From positions 62,001-126,000 of the forward strand of contig NZ_NPKI01000027.1 of NCBI RefSeq assembly GCF_002284565.1: 64,000 bases of DNA, given 5' to 3'. Both the position numbers and the translations under genes were made by a program. Below are positions 53,874 to 62,204 of this stretch, one piece after another (positions within the stretch are counted from its first letter, which is position 1; every line of letters begins with the position of its first letter). A model generated the notes under the pieces. It was not told the DNA's origin. It did no database searches and saw only the letters and a program-made list of their open reading frames with translations. This DNA is from Mesorhizobium mediterraneum. Its GTDB lineage: Bacteria > Pseudomonadota > Alphaproteobacteria > Rhizobiales > Rhizobiaceae.

Positions 53874-54316
53874 CGAACGATCCCACTGTGAATCTTGTCG
53901 GACGAAAGGGAGGCCGTTTCCTCGTCATGCCCGCGCCCACCCAAATCCCGGCCACTTTGGGCGATCAGCACCGTGCCGACGCAGATGAAAGCGATGCCGG
54001 CGATACGCCAGCCATTGAGGTCCTCGCGGAAGACGAAATAGGCGAAGATCGCAACGGCGACATAGGCGAGGCTGAGGAATGGGTATGCGAAACTGAGCTC
54101 GACCTTGGACAGCACATAGAGGTGCGACGCCATCGAGATGACGAAGGTGCACAGGCCGAGGAAAACCCACGGGCTGAAGACGATCTGCAACAGCTTCAGC
54201 AATGGATTGGTGCCCTCGAAGGAAATCTGGCCGAGCGACATCATGCCCTGCTTCAGCATGAGCTGCGCAGCGGCGTTGGTCATGACCGTGAACAGAATGA
54301 AGACGATGTATTTCAT
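53870..54316 (-). CDS. Small EamA/SMR-type membrane protein, putative lipid-linked sugar flippase
   Basis: A 148-residue protein with four hydrophobic segments (VFILFTVMTNAAAQLMLKQG, and later FAYPFLSLAYVAVAIFAYF and RIAGIAFICVGTVLIAQSG). The fold is that of the small multidrug resistance/EamA superfamily, to which the ArnE/ArnF flippase subunits belong. Its position between the SDR and the DprE1-like oxidase suggests it flips a polyprenyl-linked sugar across the inner membrane. Function as a flippase is inferred. Confidence 0.75.
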   Translation of the reverse strand: MKYIVFILFTVMTNAAAQLMLKQGMMSLGQISFEGTNPLLKLLQIVFSPWVFLGLCTFVISMASHLYVLSKVELSFAYPFLSLAYVAVAIFAYFVFREDLNGWRIAGIAFICVGTVLIAQSGRDLGGRGHDEETASLSSDKIHSGIVR

Positions 54317-54422
54317 GTCTTTTCCAGCAACCCTTCCTCGTTCTATTAAAAACCTGCAAACATTTCGTGAAGCACAGGAAAACTCGAAGAAAGCTTTACC
54401 TTATCGTTCCATTAACCATGAA

Positions 54423-55790
54423 CTATTCGAATCTTATCGAATCCTCGGCTTCGGCGGGGTCGCGTCGCGCGTCGAGCTTTTTCGCCGTTCGCGCCCAGAA
54501 GCTCGACAAGAAGGCGGGGTCGCGGATGGCTTCGAGGCGCTGCCATTCCGGAAAGGACGCGGCGAAAACGTCGGCACCCATTCGGGCGTCCTTGTAAGGA
54601 TTGACCGCGCCACCGGCCTCGACGGTGATTTGGTCGAGTTCCTTCAGCAGCGCCAGCGTCGCCCGGCCACGGTTGGGAAAATCCAGCGTCAGCGTGAAAC
54701 CCGGTCGCGGGAACGACAGCAGTGCCGGCGAGCGGATCGAGCCGAAGCGCTTCAAGACCGTGAGAAACGAGCCCTGCCTGGCCCTTTTTGCCGCCGCAAG
54801 CAGCGCCGGCACCGCCCGGCGCGCGACGTCTTCCGGCACCACGCTCTGATGCTGGAAAAGCCCGTTCGGTCCGTAGAGCCGGTTCCAGTTGCCGACGCCG
54901 TCGAGCGGAAAGAAAAAACCCTGGTAGCCCACCCGGCGCGGCGCCGTAGACCGGCCTTTCTTCCACCGGTAGGCTGCGTTGAAAGCAGTCAGGAACGGCC
55001 GGTTGAGCACGTTGAACGGCGGCTGGAACGGCACCGAAAGATTCCCGCTTGCACGCAAGGCCACATGGGAGCCATGCTCGGCGTGATTGCCGGTGAACAG
55101 CAGCCCGCGCCCACGGCCGTGGCCGCCGGCAAGCTGGTCGATCCAGGCCACGACGTATTCGTTGGCCTGGTCGGCCGCTTGGGCAAGCTCGAAGAATTCG
55201 CCGAGGTCGCGGAACGGGGTCGCCGTCTCGACGATGTCGAGCGATGGCACCCGCATCAGCCGGATAGATGCCGACAGGATCAGTCCGGTCAGCCCCATGC
55301 CGCCGATCGTTGCGGCAAACAGGCGTGCGTTGTCGGTGGCCGAGCAGTAGTAGGTCCGTCCATCCGATCTGAGCAGCGTGAAGGATTCGACATGGCAGCC
55401 GAAGGTGCCGCGCCGGTGATGGTTCTTGCCGTGAACATCATTGGCGATGGCGCCGCCGAGCGTGACGAACTGCGTGCCAGGAACGACGGCCGGAAAGAAT
55501 CCGTAGGGCGCCGCATGGGCGATGATGTCGGGCAGAAGCACGCCGGCCTCGGCCTCCATCACGCCGGTCTCGGCATTAAAGGCGCGGATGCGATTCAGCG
55601 GCCGCATGTCGACGACCTTGCCAGCCTCGTTCTGGCAGGAATCGCCATAGGAGCGGCCGTTGCCATAGGCGAGCAAGGCGTTTCTTGTCGCCTTGCCGCT
55701 CTTCAGCAACGCAACAGCGTCGTCCGCCGGGATCACATCGAGTGCCGGCGGCGTGGCAAGGCCGAAGCTCTGAAAACGCTGCTTCGCCAC
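54423..55790 (-). CDS. DprE1-like FAD-linked oxidoreductase
   Basis: A 455-residue FAD-binding PCMH/VAO-type oxidase. YGNGRSYGDSCQNEAGKVVD and VVPGTQFVTLGGAIANDVHG with GKNHHRRGTFGCHV mirror the FAD-binding motifs of mycobacterial DprE1, the decaprenylphosphoryl-ribose 2'-oxidase. The start is a GTG two bases after the stop of the UbiA-type gene, with AGG nearby. With that neighbour it forms the core of a lipid-pentose pathway: a decaprenyl-P-ribose-like substrate is oxidised to the 2-keto form before reduction to arabinose. Substrate identity is inferred. Confidence 0.85.
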   Translation of the reverse strand: MAKQRFQSFGLATPPALDVIPADDAVALLKSGKATRNALLAYGNGRSYGDSCQNEAGKVVDMRPLNRIRAFNAETGVMEAEAGVLLPDIIAHAAPYGFFPAVVPGTQFVTLGGAIANDVHGKNHHRRGTFGCHVESFTLLRSDGRTYYCSATDNARLFAATIGGMGLTGLILSASIRLMRVPSLDIVETATPFRDLGEFFELAQAADQANEYVVAWIDQLAGGHGRGRGLLFTGNHAEHGSHVALRASGNLSVPFQPPFNVLNRPFLTAFNAAYRWKKGRSTAPRRVGYQGFFFPLDGVGNWNRLYGPNGLFQHQSVVPEDVARRAVPALLAAAKRARQGSFLTVLKRFGSIRSPALLSFPRPGFTLTLDFPNRGRATLALLKELDQITVEAGGAVNPYKDARMGADVFAASFPEWQRLEAIRDPAFLSSFWARTAKKLDARRDPAEAEDSIRFE

Positions 55791-55792
55791 GC

Positions 55793-57226
55793 CTACCAGC
55801 CTCCGGCGACCAGAAACACGGCGCCGATGAGCACGACGATCTGGCTGCGCCAGTCGCGAATGATGAAGACGACCGGATCGTCGTGCATCTCGTCGCGGCG
55901 GGCGAGTATCCAGACGCGCATGGTCAGATAGAGCACGATCGGGGCCAGCGGCCAGACCAGCCAGGGGTGCGGATAGAGTTCGCGCACCGCAACGCTGTCC
56001 ATATAGAGGGCCAGCACCAGTGCCGAGGAAAAGGCCGAGGCCATGCCCGCCTGGGCGACGATCTCCTGGTCTTCGGTGCGGTAGCCGCGGCCGGCAATGC
56101 GCTCGCCGGCTGGAATGGCGGTCGTGCGCAGCTCAACGAAACGCTTCACCAGCGCCAGCGACAGAAAAAAGAAGATCGAGAAGGCCAGCAGCCAGAACGA
56201 GACGTCGACGCCGGTCGCCGCGGCGCCCGCCAGAACGCGGATCGTGTAGAGACCGGCCAACGTCAGCACGTCGATCAGGAGCATGCGCTTGAACGACAGC
56301 GAATAGGCGGTGGTGACAATGATGTAGCCGCCGAGAACGCCGAGGAATCCGATCGGCAGCAGAAGCCCTGCTCCAACACCTATTGCAAGCAGCACCGCCA
56401 TCGAACCGAGGCCGAACGGGATCGACAGCGCGCCGCTGGCGAATGGCCGGCTGCGCTTGGTCAGATGTTTGCGGTCGAGCGCGAGATCGAAGAAATCGTT
56501 GAGGATGTAGATGGCGGAAGCGACCGCGCTGAACGAGACGAATGCCAGCAAGCATTCCCAGATCATGTCGGCGTTGAAGTATTCGTGCGACAGCACCATC
56601 GGCACCGCGATCAGCGAGTTCTTCAGCCACTGATGAACACGCAGCATCTTGACGATGGTCCTGAATGTCGGCTTCGGCGCCGGCATCATTTCGGCACTGT
56701 GCGCGGCCTGCCAGCGCGCAGCATGGCGGTCGGGCGCGACGACGATTGCCGTGCGCGCGGCGTCGAATACGCTAAGGTCGTGCCGGCTGTTTCCGGCATA
56801 GTCGAAGCCGCCATCGCCATAGGCGGCGACAAGCGAAGCGCGCTTTCTGCCTGCAGTCATGTTGTAGGGGCCATCGGTCGCCAGGACGCGATCGAATATC
56901 CCGAGATGCGCGGCGATCGCCTCGGCGAATTTGCGTGGCGTGCCGGTCGCCAGCACGATCTGGCGGCCCTCGCCATGTTCAATGCGAAGGCGCTGAAGCA
57001 GCGTCTCGCGATAAGGCAGCGATGCAGGGTCGATCTCGACGCGTTGAGCGATGGCCTGCTTCAACTGCGCCGGCCCGCCGGCAAGCCAAAACGGCACGAG
57101 GAAGATATAGAGCGGATTCTTCTTGAGAAGGATGAACAGCCCTTCCCACAACAGGTCCGTCGCGATCAGCGTGCCGTCGAGATCGACCGCAAGCGGAATT
57201 GCGTTCCTGTCCGACCGCGCATCCAT
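55793..57226 (-). CDS. HAD phosphatase-UbiA prenyltransferase fusion (DPPR-synthase-like)
   Basis: A 477-residue protein in two parts. Residues 1-180 are a HAD hydrolase: VDLDGTL (Asp15/Asp17), VLATGTPRKFAEA (motif II) and DYAGNSRHDLSVF (motif IV). Residues 190-477 are a UbiA-type membrane prenyltransferase with NDFFDLALDRKHLTKRSRP (Asn243-Asp247-Asp251), the sequence type of mycobacterial decaprenyl-phosphate phosphoribosyltransferase (Rv3806c). The fusion could join ribose-phosphate to a polyprenyl phosphate and then remove the phosphate. The start is the ATG after the intergenic palindrome, with AGGG upstream; longer in-frame starts would run through that repeat. Confidence 0.87.
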   Translation of the reverse strand: MDARSDRNAIPLAVDLDGTLIATDLLWEGLFILLKKNPLYIFLVPFWLAGGPAQLKQAIAQRVEIDPASLPYRETLLQRLRIEHGEGRQIVLATGTPRKFAEAIAAHLGIFDRVLATDGPYNMTAGRKRASLVAAYGDGGFDYAGNSRHDLSVFDAARTAIVVAPDRHAARWQAAHSAEMMPAPKPTFRTIVKMLRVHQWLKNSLIAVPMVLSHEYFNADMIWECLLAFVSFSAVASAIYILNDFFDLALDRKHLTKRSRPFASGALSIPFGLGSMAVLLAIGVGAGLLLPIGFLGVLGGYIIVTTAYSLSFKRMLLIDVLTLAGLYTIRVLAGAAATGVDVSFWLLAFSIFFFLSLALVKRFVELRTTAIPAGERIAGRGYRTEDQEIVAQAGMASAFSSALVLALYMDSVAVRELYPHPWLVWPLAPIVLYLTMRVWILARRDEMHDDPVVFIIRDWRSQIVVLIGAVFLVAGGW

Positions 57227-57246
57227 TTTCGTTGCCCTGCCTGAAA

Positions 57247-57290
57247 GCGCATGACCCCGAAAACCGATTTTTTCGGAAAGGATCATGCGC
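57247..57290. repeat. Rhizobiales GCGCATGA palindromic repeat
   Basis: GCGCATGA / TCATGCGC at the ends and CCGAAAA / TTTTCGG inside make a near-perfect cruciform of 44 bases. From memory it belongs to a very common intergenic palindrome family in Rhizobiales genomes. A degenerate relative is at 49.97 kb. It fixes the true start of the HAD-UbiA gene downstream of it. Confidence 0.7.
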
Positions 57291-57433
57291 CGATCCAAAA
57301 CCAGCGCCGTGCTTCGGCGTCTTCGGCTCGATATAGCGGGGAACAGCGCAGCGAACGTTAAAACGCCCAGCCTGGCTTGGCTTGCATGACGGAATTTCGC
57401 TCTTCATCGTTAAGCATCGATGACCCGAAACGA

Positions 57434-57461
57434 TAAAAAGGCCGGGCATTTTCCCGGCCTT
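57434..57461 (-). terminator. Intrinsic terminator of the small secreted protein gene
   Basis: AAGGCCGGG / CCCGGCCTT, a 9-bp perfect stem with a 6-base loop, is followed on the minus strand by TTTTATCG. It starts 34 bases past the stop codon. Confidence 0.88.
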
Positions 57462-57494
57462 CGAAAGCAAGCAGTCAACGTTACTTCATGCGGG

Positions 57495-57758
57495 TTACTT
57501 GATACGGGCGACCCCGCCTGAGATTTCGATCGTTTCCGAGCCGGTCAGCGCCTCGAGGTCGCCATTCGGCATGGTAACGAAACACCCGCTCGGGCAGAAT
57601 TCCGCGGTTTCGCCGGCGGCCAGCGCCAGCTCCGTTTTGCCACCGCCTTCGGTCACGACCAGCGTGCGGGTCTCGGCGTCCTTGTTGGTCGCGCTGGCGG
57701 CGAAGGCTGAACCGCCCACGGCAAGAAAAGCGATGGCGGCGACGAGAGACTTCCACAT
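57495..57758 (-). CDS. Small secreted hypothetical protein
   Basis: An 87-residue protein: a signal peptide (MWKSLVAAIAFLAVGGSAFA), then a Thr/Glu-rich mature part with TLVVTEGGGKTELALAAGE and a cysteine pair FCPSGCF that can form a disulfide. It is periplasmic and of unknown function. The ribosome binding site is weak, but the signal peptide supports this ATG. The terminator directly downstream marks a one-gene unit. Confidence 0.7.
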   Translation of the reverse strand: MWKSLVAAIAFLAVGGSAFAASATNKDAETRTLVVTEGGGKTELALAAGETAEFCPSGCFVTMPNGDLEALTGSETIEISGGVARIK

Positions 57759-57926
57759 TTGCAATATCGGTGTTTCCACCGCCTCTGTTGCATTTCGCAA
57801 GGCATTCTCGCCCTTTGCATGTGAGCTTATATGAGATGCAAGCTGAACGGCAACTGAATGCCGCATTCATGCCGCATTTGGTTCTCGCTGCGCCGAGAGC
57901 TGGCATCAGCTGAATCTTGATAGATC

Positions 57927-60416
57927 CTAATCGGGATCCGGCTTGCGGATCTTGCGCCCGGATTTGGCCAGGCGTTTCGCCTCGGCCACGGCTTCCGCCT
58001 TCGCTTGCTCCTGTTCGGCAAAATCGACTTCGATCTTGTCGTCGTCGATCGGCCACGCCTCATGCTTCTTGGTCTCTACGACGGCGCGCGGCGCCGATGG
58101 AATTTCGATATGTTGGTCGGCGAACACATCGAGGACGGCAAACCGGATGTCGTTCTGCACGACGTTGCCGTTCATCACGTCCGCCAGGAACACGCGGATT
58201 TCGAATTCGAGAGCGGCCGGCCCGAAATTGGTGAACAGCACGAAGGGTTCGGGATTCTTCAGCACCAGCGGATGGCCACGCGCGATCTCCAAAAGCGCAG
58301 CATGGGCCTGTTTTACGTCGCTGCCGTAGGCGACGCCGACCTTGATGTCGATGCGACCGAGCTTGTTCCGGTGCGTCCAGTTGCCGACGGCATTGTTGAT
58401 CAGGTTTGAATTGGGCAGGATCACCGACTGCCGCTGGAACGTCTCGATCTCGGTAGCGCGCACGCTGATCTTCTTGACCGTGCCGCTGATGTCACCGGCG
58501 ACGATCCAGTCACCGACCTTGAATGGCCGCTCCGCCAAAAGGATCAGGCCGGAGACGAAGTTGGAGACGACGTTCTGCAGGCCAAAGCCGATACCGAGGG
58601 ACAGGGCGCCGGCGACAAGCGCCAGGTTGGAGAGATCGATGCCAGCCGCCGAGACGCCGACGAGCGCTGCGAGCGCGACGCCGGCATAGCCGACCGCCAA
58701 CCGGATCGAGTTGCGCACGCCGGTATCGACCTTGCCGCGCGCCATCACCGAGCCGTCGAGCCAGCCCTGGAACCAGCGCGTCAGGAAATAGCCGATGATG
58801 AAGACAACGATGCCGCTCAGGATGCCGGTCAACGAGATCGTCACCGAGCCGATGGTCAGGCCCGTCGCCAGCTTGTAGCCCCAGGCCTGGATGTCGCCGG
58901 GCTGGAAGCCCCACATCAGCAGGATCAGCGGCAGGAATACCAGCACGATCATGACATTGATGGCGACGCTGACGACCAGGCCGAGCTGGTCGAGCGCGGA
59001 CTCCTCATAGCTGGAATTGACCGACAGCCAGCGCCCGATCGACGTGTTGGCAAAGCCGCCTTCCTCGCTGATCGCCCGCGCCGACAGGAAGCCGATATAG
59101 GCGGTGACCAGTATGGTGCCGGTGACCACGACCTGCAGCGAGACGAAGATGGCAAGGCCGATATAGCCGAGCAGCGCCGCGGCGACGGTGAAAAGGCCTA
59201 GCGCGAAGGCGGTGTACCGCAGCCACGCCGGCCAGGGCCGCCAGCGTCCGTCGGTGGCCTTGAACGGTTTCAGCAGCCCCATCAGGATCAGGATGACGCC
59301 AACGATGATGGTGGCGACAAAACTTCTGGCGATGGTCAGCGACAGCGGCGAGCCCATCTTGTCATTGACGACCGACAGGAAATTATTGATGCCGATAACC
59401 ACCGCCATGGCCGTCGTCAGCCGCACCAGCCAGCGTGCCGGGCCGGTTTCAACGGGTATGAGCCGCCAGTTCGGCAGCCGCGGCTCCAGCGCCGCATTGG
59501 TCAGCCGGTTGACGCAGAACACCACCGCTATGACGGCGACCAGCGCATTCAGGAATACACCGATATCGCCGCGCAACACGTTGTAGTAGTTGAAAAAGAA
59601 CACGGTCGAGACCAGGAAGACGCCGACCGCCAGCGTCGGCAGCAATGTCGACCAGAACGCCACCGACAGCCGGCTGAGATAGGAGGGGTCCTCAACGGAA
59701 GGGTCCGCTTCGAAGACACGCCCGAACAGACGCCGCCCACCGACAAAAAGCACTGCAGCCAGCGAAAGCGCCATCAAGGTCGCAGCCAGCACGGCCTGGA
59801 ATTTGAACTTGAAGGCGAAGGTCAGCCAGGACGATACCGCCTTGTAAAAATTGGCGTATTCGTCCTGCGCATCGGAGAAGACCTCCGGGCTCAGTGCATC
59901 GGACAGCACATAACGTTTGGTGAGCACATTCCGAAACAGCTCGCTGCGCATGGTGCTAATCTTGTCGATCAGTCCGCTGATGCGGATCGACAGGTTCTGC
60001 GCGCTGGCGATGACGGCATTGATCTCCGCCTTTTCGGCGGCCAGTGCCCCGCGCTCGCTGGTGACGATCTCGGGTTCCTGTGGCTGACCCTCGGCCGGCG
60101 GCGCGCCCAGCACCTCGATACGGTTGTTGATGTCGGCAAGACGCGAACGAAATGCCAGCGCACTGGTCAACGCTGCCCGCGAAATATCCTCCAGTTGCAG
60201 CCGGATATCGACGAGGCCCGCGTCCTCCTCGGCCTCCTGCGGTATCTTTTTCTCGAGATCGTCGGTTTTGGCGGTCAGGTCCTGGATCGCCTTCATCTGC
60301 TCTGCGATCAGCGCGGCGGCGCCTTGGCCGATGGCCTGCGCCATCGCGTCGGAAGACGGCGGCGCCAAGACGAAAAGCGCAAGGATCAGAACCAGGCGGA
60401 GCAAACGAAAGAACAT
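57927..60416 (-). CDS. MscK-like mechanosensitive ion channel (DUF3772)
   Basis: An 829-residue inner-membrane protein. A signal peptide (MFFRLLRLVLILALFVLAPP) is followed by a coiled-coil periplasmic region of about 150 residues (DUF3772), then about ten transmembrane segments. The MscS core carries the pore-lining helix GALSLGIGFGLQNVVSNFVS and the GDWIVAGDISGTVKKI beta domain. It should open under osmotic downshock. The C-terminal tail is rich in Lys, Glu and Ala. It is divergent from soxB; osmoprotectant turnover is nearby, but no shared control is visible. Confidence 0.92.
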   Translation of the reverse strand: MFFRLLRLVLILALFVLAPPSSDAMAQAIGQGAAALIAEQMKAIQDLTAKTDDLEKKIPQEAEEDAGLVDIRLQLEDISRAALTSALAFRSRLADINNRIEVLGAPPAEGQPQEPEIVTSERGALAAEKAEINAVIASAQNLSIRISGLIDKISTMRSELFRNVLTKRYVLSDALSPEVFSDAQDEYANFYKAVSSWLTFAFKFKFQAVLAATLMALSLAAVLFVGGRRLFGRVFEADPSVEDPSYLSRLSVAFWSTLLPTLAVGVFLVSTVFFFNYYNVLRGDIGVFLNALVAVIAVVFCVNRLTNAALEPRLPNWRLIPVETGPARWLVRLTTAMAVVIGINNFLSVVNDKMGSPLSLTIARSFVATIIVGVILILMGLLKPFKATDGRWRPWPAWLRYTAFALGLFTVAAALLGYIGLAIFVSLQVVVTGTILVTAYIGFLSARAISEEGGFANTSIGRWLSVNSSYEESALDQLGLVVSVAINVMIVLVFLPLILLMWGFQPGDIQAWGYKLATGLTIGSVTISLTGILSGIVVFIIGYFLTRWFQGWLDGSVMARGKVDTGVRNSIRLAVGYAGVALAALVGVSAAGIDLSNLALVAGALSLGIGFGLQNVVSNFVSGLILLAERPFKVGDWIVAGDISGTVKKISVRATEIETFQRQSVILPNSNLINNAVGNWTHRNKLGRIDIKVGVAYGSDVKQAHAALLEIARGHPLVLKNPEPFVLFTNFGPAALEFEIRVFLADVMNGNVVQNDIRFAVLDVFADQHIEIPSAPRAVVETKKHEAWPIDDDKIEVDFAEQEQAKAEAVAEAKRLAKSGRKIRKPDPD

Positions 60417-60636
60417 GATGTTTCCGGCGACTCGCGGACGGCAAAAGGCGGTTTCAAAAGCCCGTCCTTGATAAAGACGCTCATATCAAGGAGCAAGCCG
60501 TCGCGGGCGGCTCGTTTTCGGAGTCGGCCAGTCGAAAAGCGATGGCGCAATATTGGCTTTGCGGCAGCGGCCTGCTCTATAGTGTGCCGCATCGCCCAAA
60601 ACGGATGACAAAAAGCCAGAACGGATAACAATAAGA

Positions 60637-61896
60637 ATGGCGGAATATTCGGCCTTCTCGCTTCTCAAAAACGCGCTGACCGGCAACAAGGACTGGAAGC
60701 CGGCCTGGCGCAAGCCGGATCCGAAGGCATCCTACGACGTGATTGTCATCGGCGGCGGCGGCCACGGCCTGTCGACCGCCTATTATCTCGCCAAGGAGCA
60801 CGGCATCACCAATGTCGCGGTGCTGGAGAAGGGCTGGCTCGGCTCCGGCAATGTCGGCCGCAACACGACGGCCGTTCGCTCCAACTACCTGCTGCCTGCC
60901 AACACCCGCTTCTACGAACATTCGATGAAGCTGTGGGAGAACCTGTCGCACGACCTCAACTACAACGTCATGTTCTCGCAGCGCGGCTGCCTGAACCTGG
61001 CGCACACGCCTGCCCAGCTTGACGATCTTGCGCGACGCGGCAACGCCATGCGCCATCTCGGCGTCGACGCCGAACTGATGACCACGGCGGAGATCGCACG
61101 CCTGATACCGGCGCTGGACGTCTCGGGCGCGGCTCGCTTCCCGGTCGTCGGCGGGCTGATGCAACCGCGCGCCGGCACCGCCCGCCACGATGCCGTCGCC
61201 TGGGGCTATGCGCGCGGCGCCGACCGTCGCGGCGTCGACATCATCGAAAATTGCGAGGTCACCGGTTTCCTGCGTGATGGCGACCGCGTCACCGGCGTCT
61301 CGACCTCGCGTGGTGAGATCCGCGCCAAGAAGGTGGCGGTCGCGGTGGCCGGCAGCACCGGACGGGTCATGCAGCTTGCCGGCATCGAGACGATGCCGAT
61401 CGAGAGCCATGTGCTGCAGGCCTTCGTGACGGAATCGCTGAAGCCATTCGTCAATACCGTCCTCACCTTCGGCATGGGCCATTTCTACATGTCCCAATCG
61501 GACAAGGGCGGCCTTGTCTATGGCGGCGATCTCGACGGCTACAACAGCTACGCCCAGCGCGGCAGTTTGCCTATTGTCGACGAGGTGATGAGCGAGATGC
61601 TGGCGCTGTTTCCGGGGCTTGCGCGCGTGCGCATGCTGCGCTCCTGGGGCGGCGTCTGCGACATGTCGATGGACGGCTCGCCGATCATCACCACCGGCCC
61701 GCTGCCGGGCATGTATCTCAACTGCGGCTGGTGCTACGGCGGCTTCAAGGCGACGCCGGCGTCTGGCTGGTGCTTTGCCTGGACCATCGCCAAGGACGAG
61801 CCGCACGACTTCAACGCGCCCTTCACGCTCGACCGCTTCCATCGCGGCATGGTGATCGACGACAAGGGCCAGGGCGCGACGCCGCGGCTGCATTAG
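60637..61896 (+). CDS. soxB: Sarcosine oxidase subunit beta
   Basis: A 419-residue subunit of heterotetrameric sarcosine oxidase. DVIVIGGGGHGLSTAYYLAK (residues 34-53) binds FAD. The ARHDAVAWGYARGADRRG segment carries His184, the position that holds covalent FMN in characterised enzymes (as I recall). SYLAQRG-like and CGWCYGGFKATPASGWCFAW blocks follow. It demethylates sarcosine to glycine, passing formaldehyde to THF on the alpha subunit. soxD and soxA follow immediately. The ribosome binding site is weak. A TTTGCGGC near-match to the GbdR-like motif lies about 75 bases upstream. Confidence 0.95.
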   Translation: MAEYSAFSLLKNALTGNKDWKPAWRKPDPKASYDVIVIGGGGHGLSTAYYLAKEHGITNVAVLEKGWLGSGNVGRNTTAVRSNYLLPANTRFYEHSMKLWENLSHDLNYNVMFSQRGCLNLAHTPAQLDDLARRGNAMRHLGVDAELMTTAEIARLIPALDVSGAARFPVVGGLMQPRAGTARHDAVAWGYARGADRRGVDIIENCEVTGFLRDGDRVTGVSTSRGEIRAKKVAVAVAGSTGRVMQLAGIETMPIESHVLQAFVTESLKPFVNTVLTFGMGHFYMSQSDKGGLVYGGDLDGYNSYAQRGSLPIVDEVMSEMLALFPGLARVRMLRSWGGVCDMSMDGSPIITTGPLPGMYLNCGWCYGGFKATPASGWCFAWTIAKDEPHDFNAPFTLDRFHRGMVIDDKGQGATPRLH

Positions 61897-61907
61897 GTAA
61901 GACGAAA

Positions 61908-62204
61908 ATGCTGATCACTTGCCCCTATTGCGGCCCGCGCGATGTCATCGAGTTCACCTACCAGGGCGACGGCAACCGCGAGCGCCCTCAGCCCGCGTCG
62001 CAGAATCTCGACGCCTGGAACGCCTATGTTTACGATCGGTTGAATCCGGCGGGTGACCACAACGAGATCTGGCAGCATTCCGGCGGCTGCCGCGCCCATC
62101 TCAAGGTCGTGCGCAACACGCTGACACACGATATCTCCAGCGTCGCCTTCGCGCGCGGCGACCACAAAGCCGCTGCGCGCCACAAGGCGGAGGGCAAGGC
62201 ATGA
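61908..62204 (+). CDS. soxD: Sarcosine oxidase subunit delta
   Basis: A 98-residue subunit. LITCPYCGPRDVIEF holds the zinc-binding CxxC, and HSGGCRAHLKVVRNT supplies later ligands. It is required for assembly of the heterotetramer and structurally caps the other subunits. AGGTAAGA precedes the ATG, 11 bases after soxB, and its stop overlaps soxA by 4 bases (ATGA). This gene order, soxB-soxD-soxA, is the standard one. Confidence 0.95.
   Translation: MLITCPYCGPRDVIEFTYQGDGNRERPQPASQNLDAWNAYVYDRLNPAGDHNEIWQHSGGCRAHLKVVRNTLTHDISSVAFARGDHKAAARHKAEGKA

Noticed and set aside
55685..57244. 519-codon plus-strand frame opposite the HAD-UbiA gene
   Set aside because: This is antisense to a gene with clear HAD and UbiA motifs; composition is Arg/Gln/Asp-rich and domain-free.
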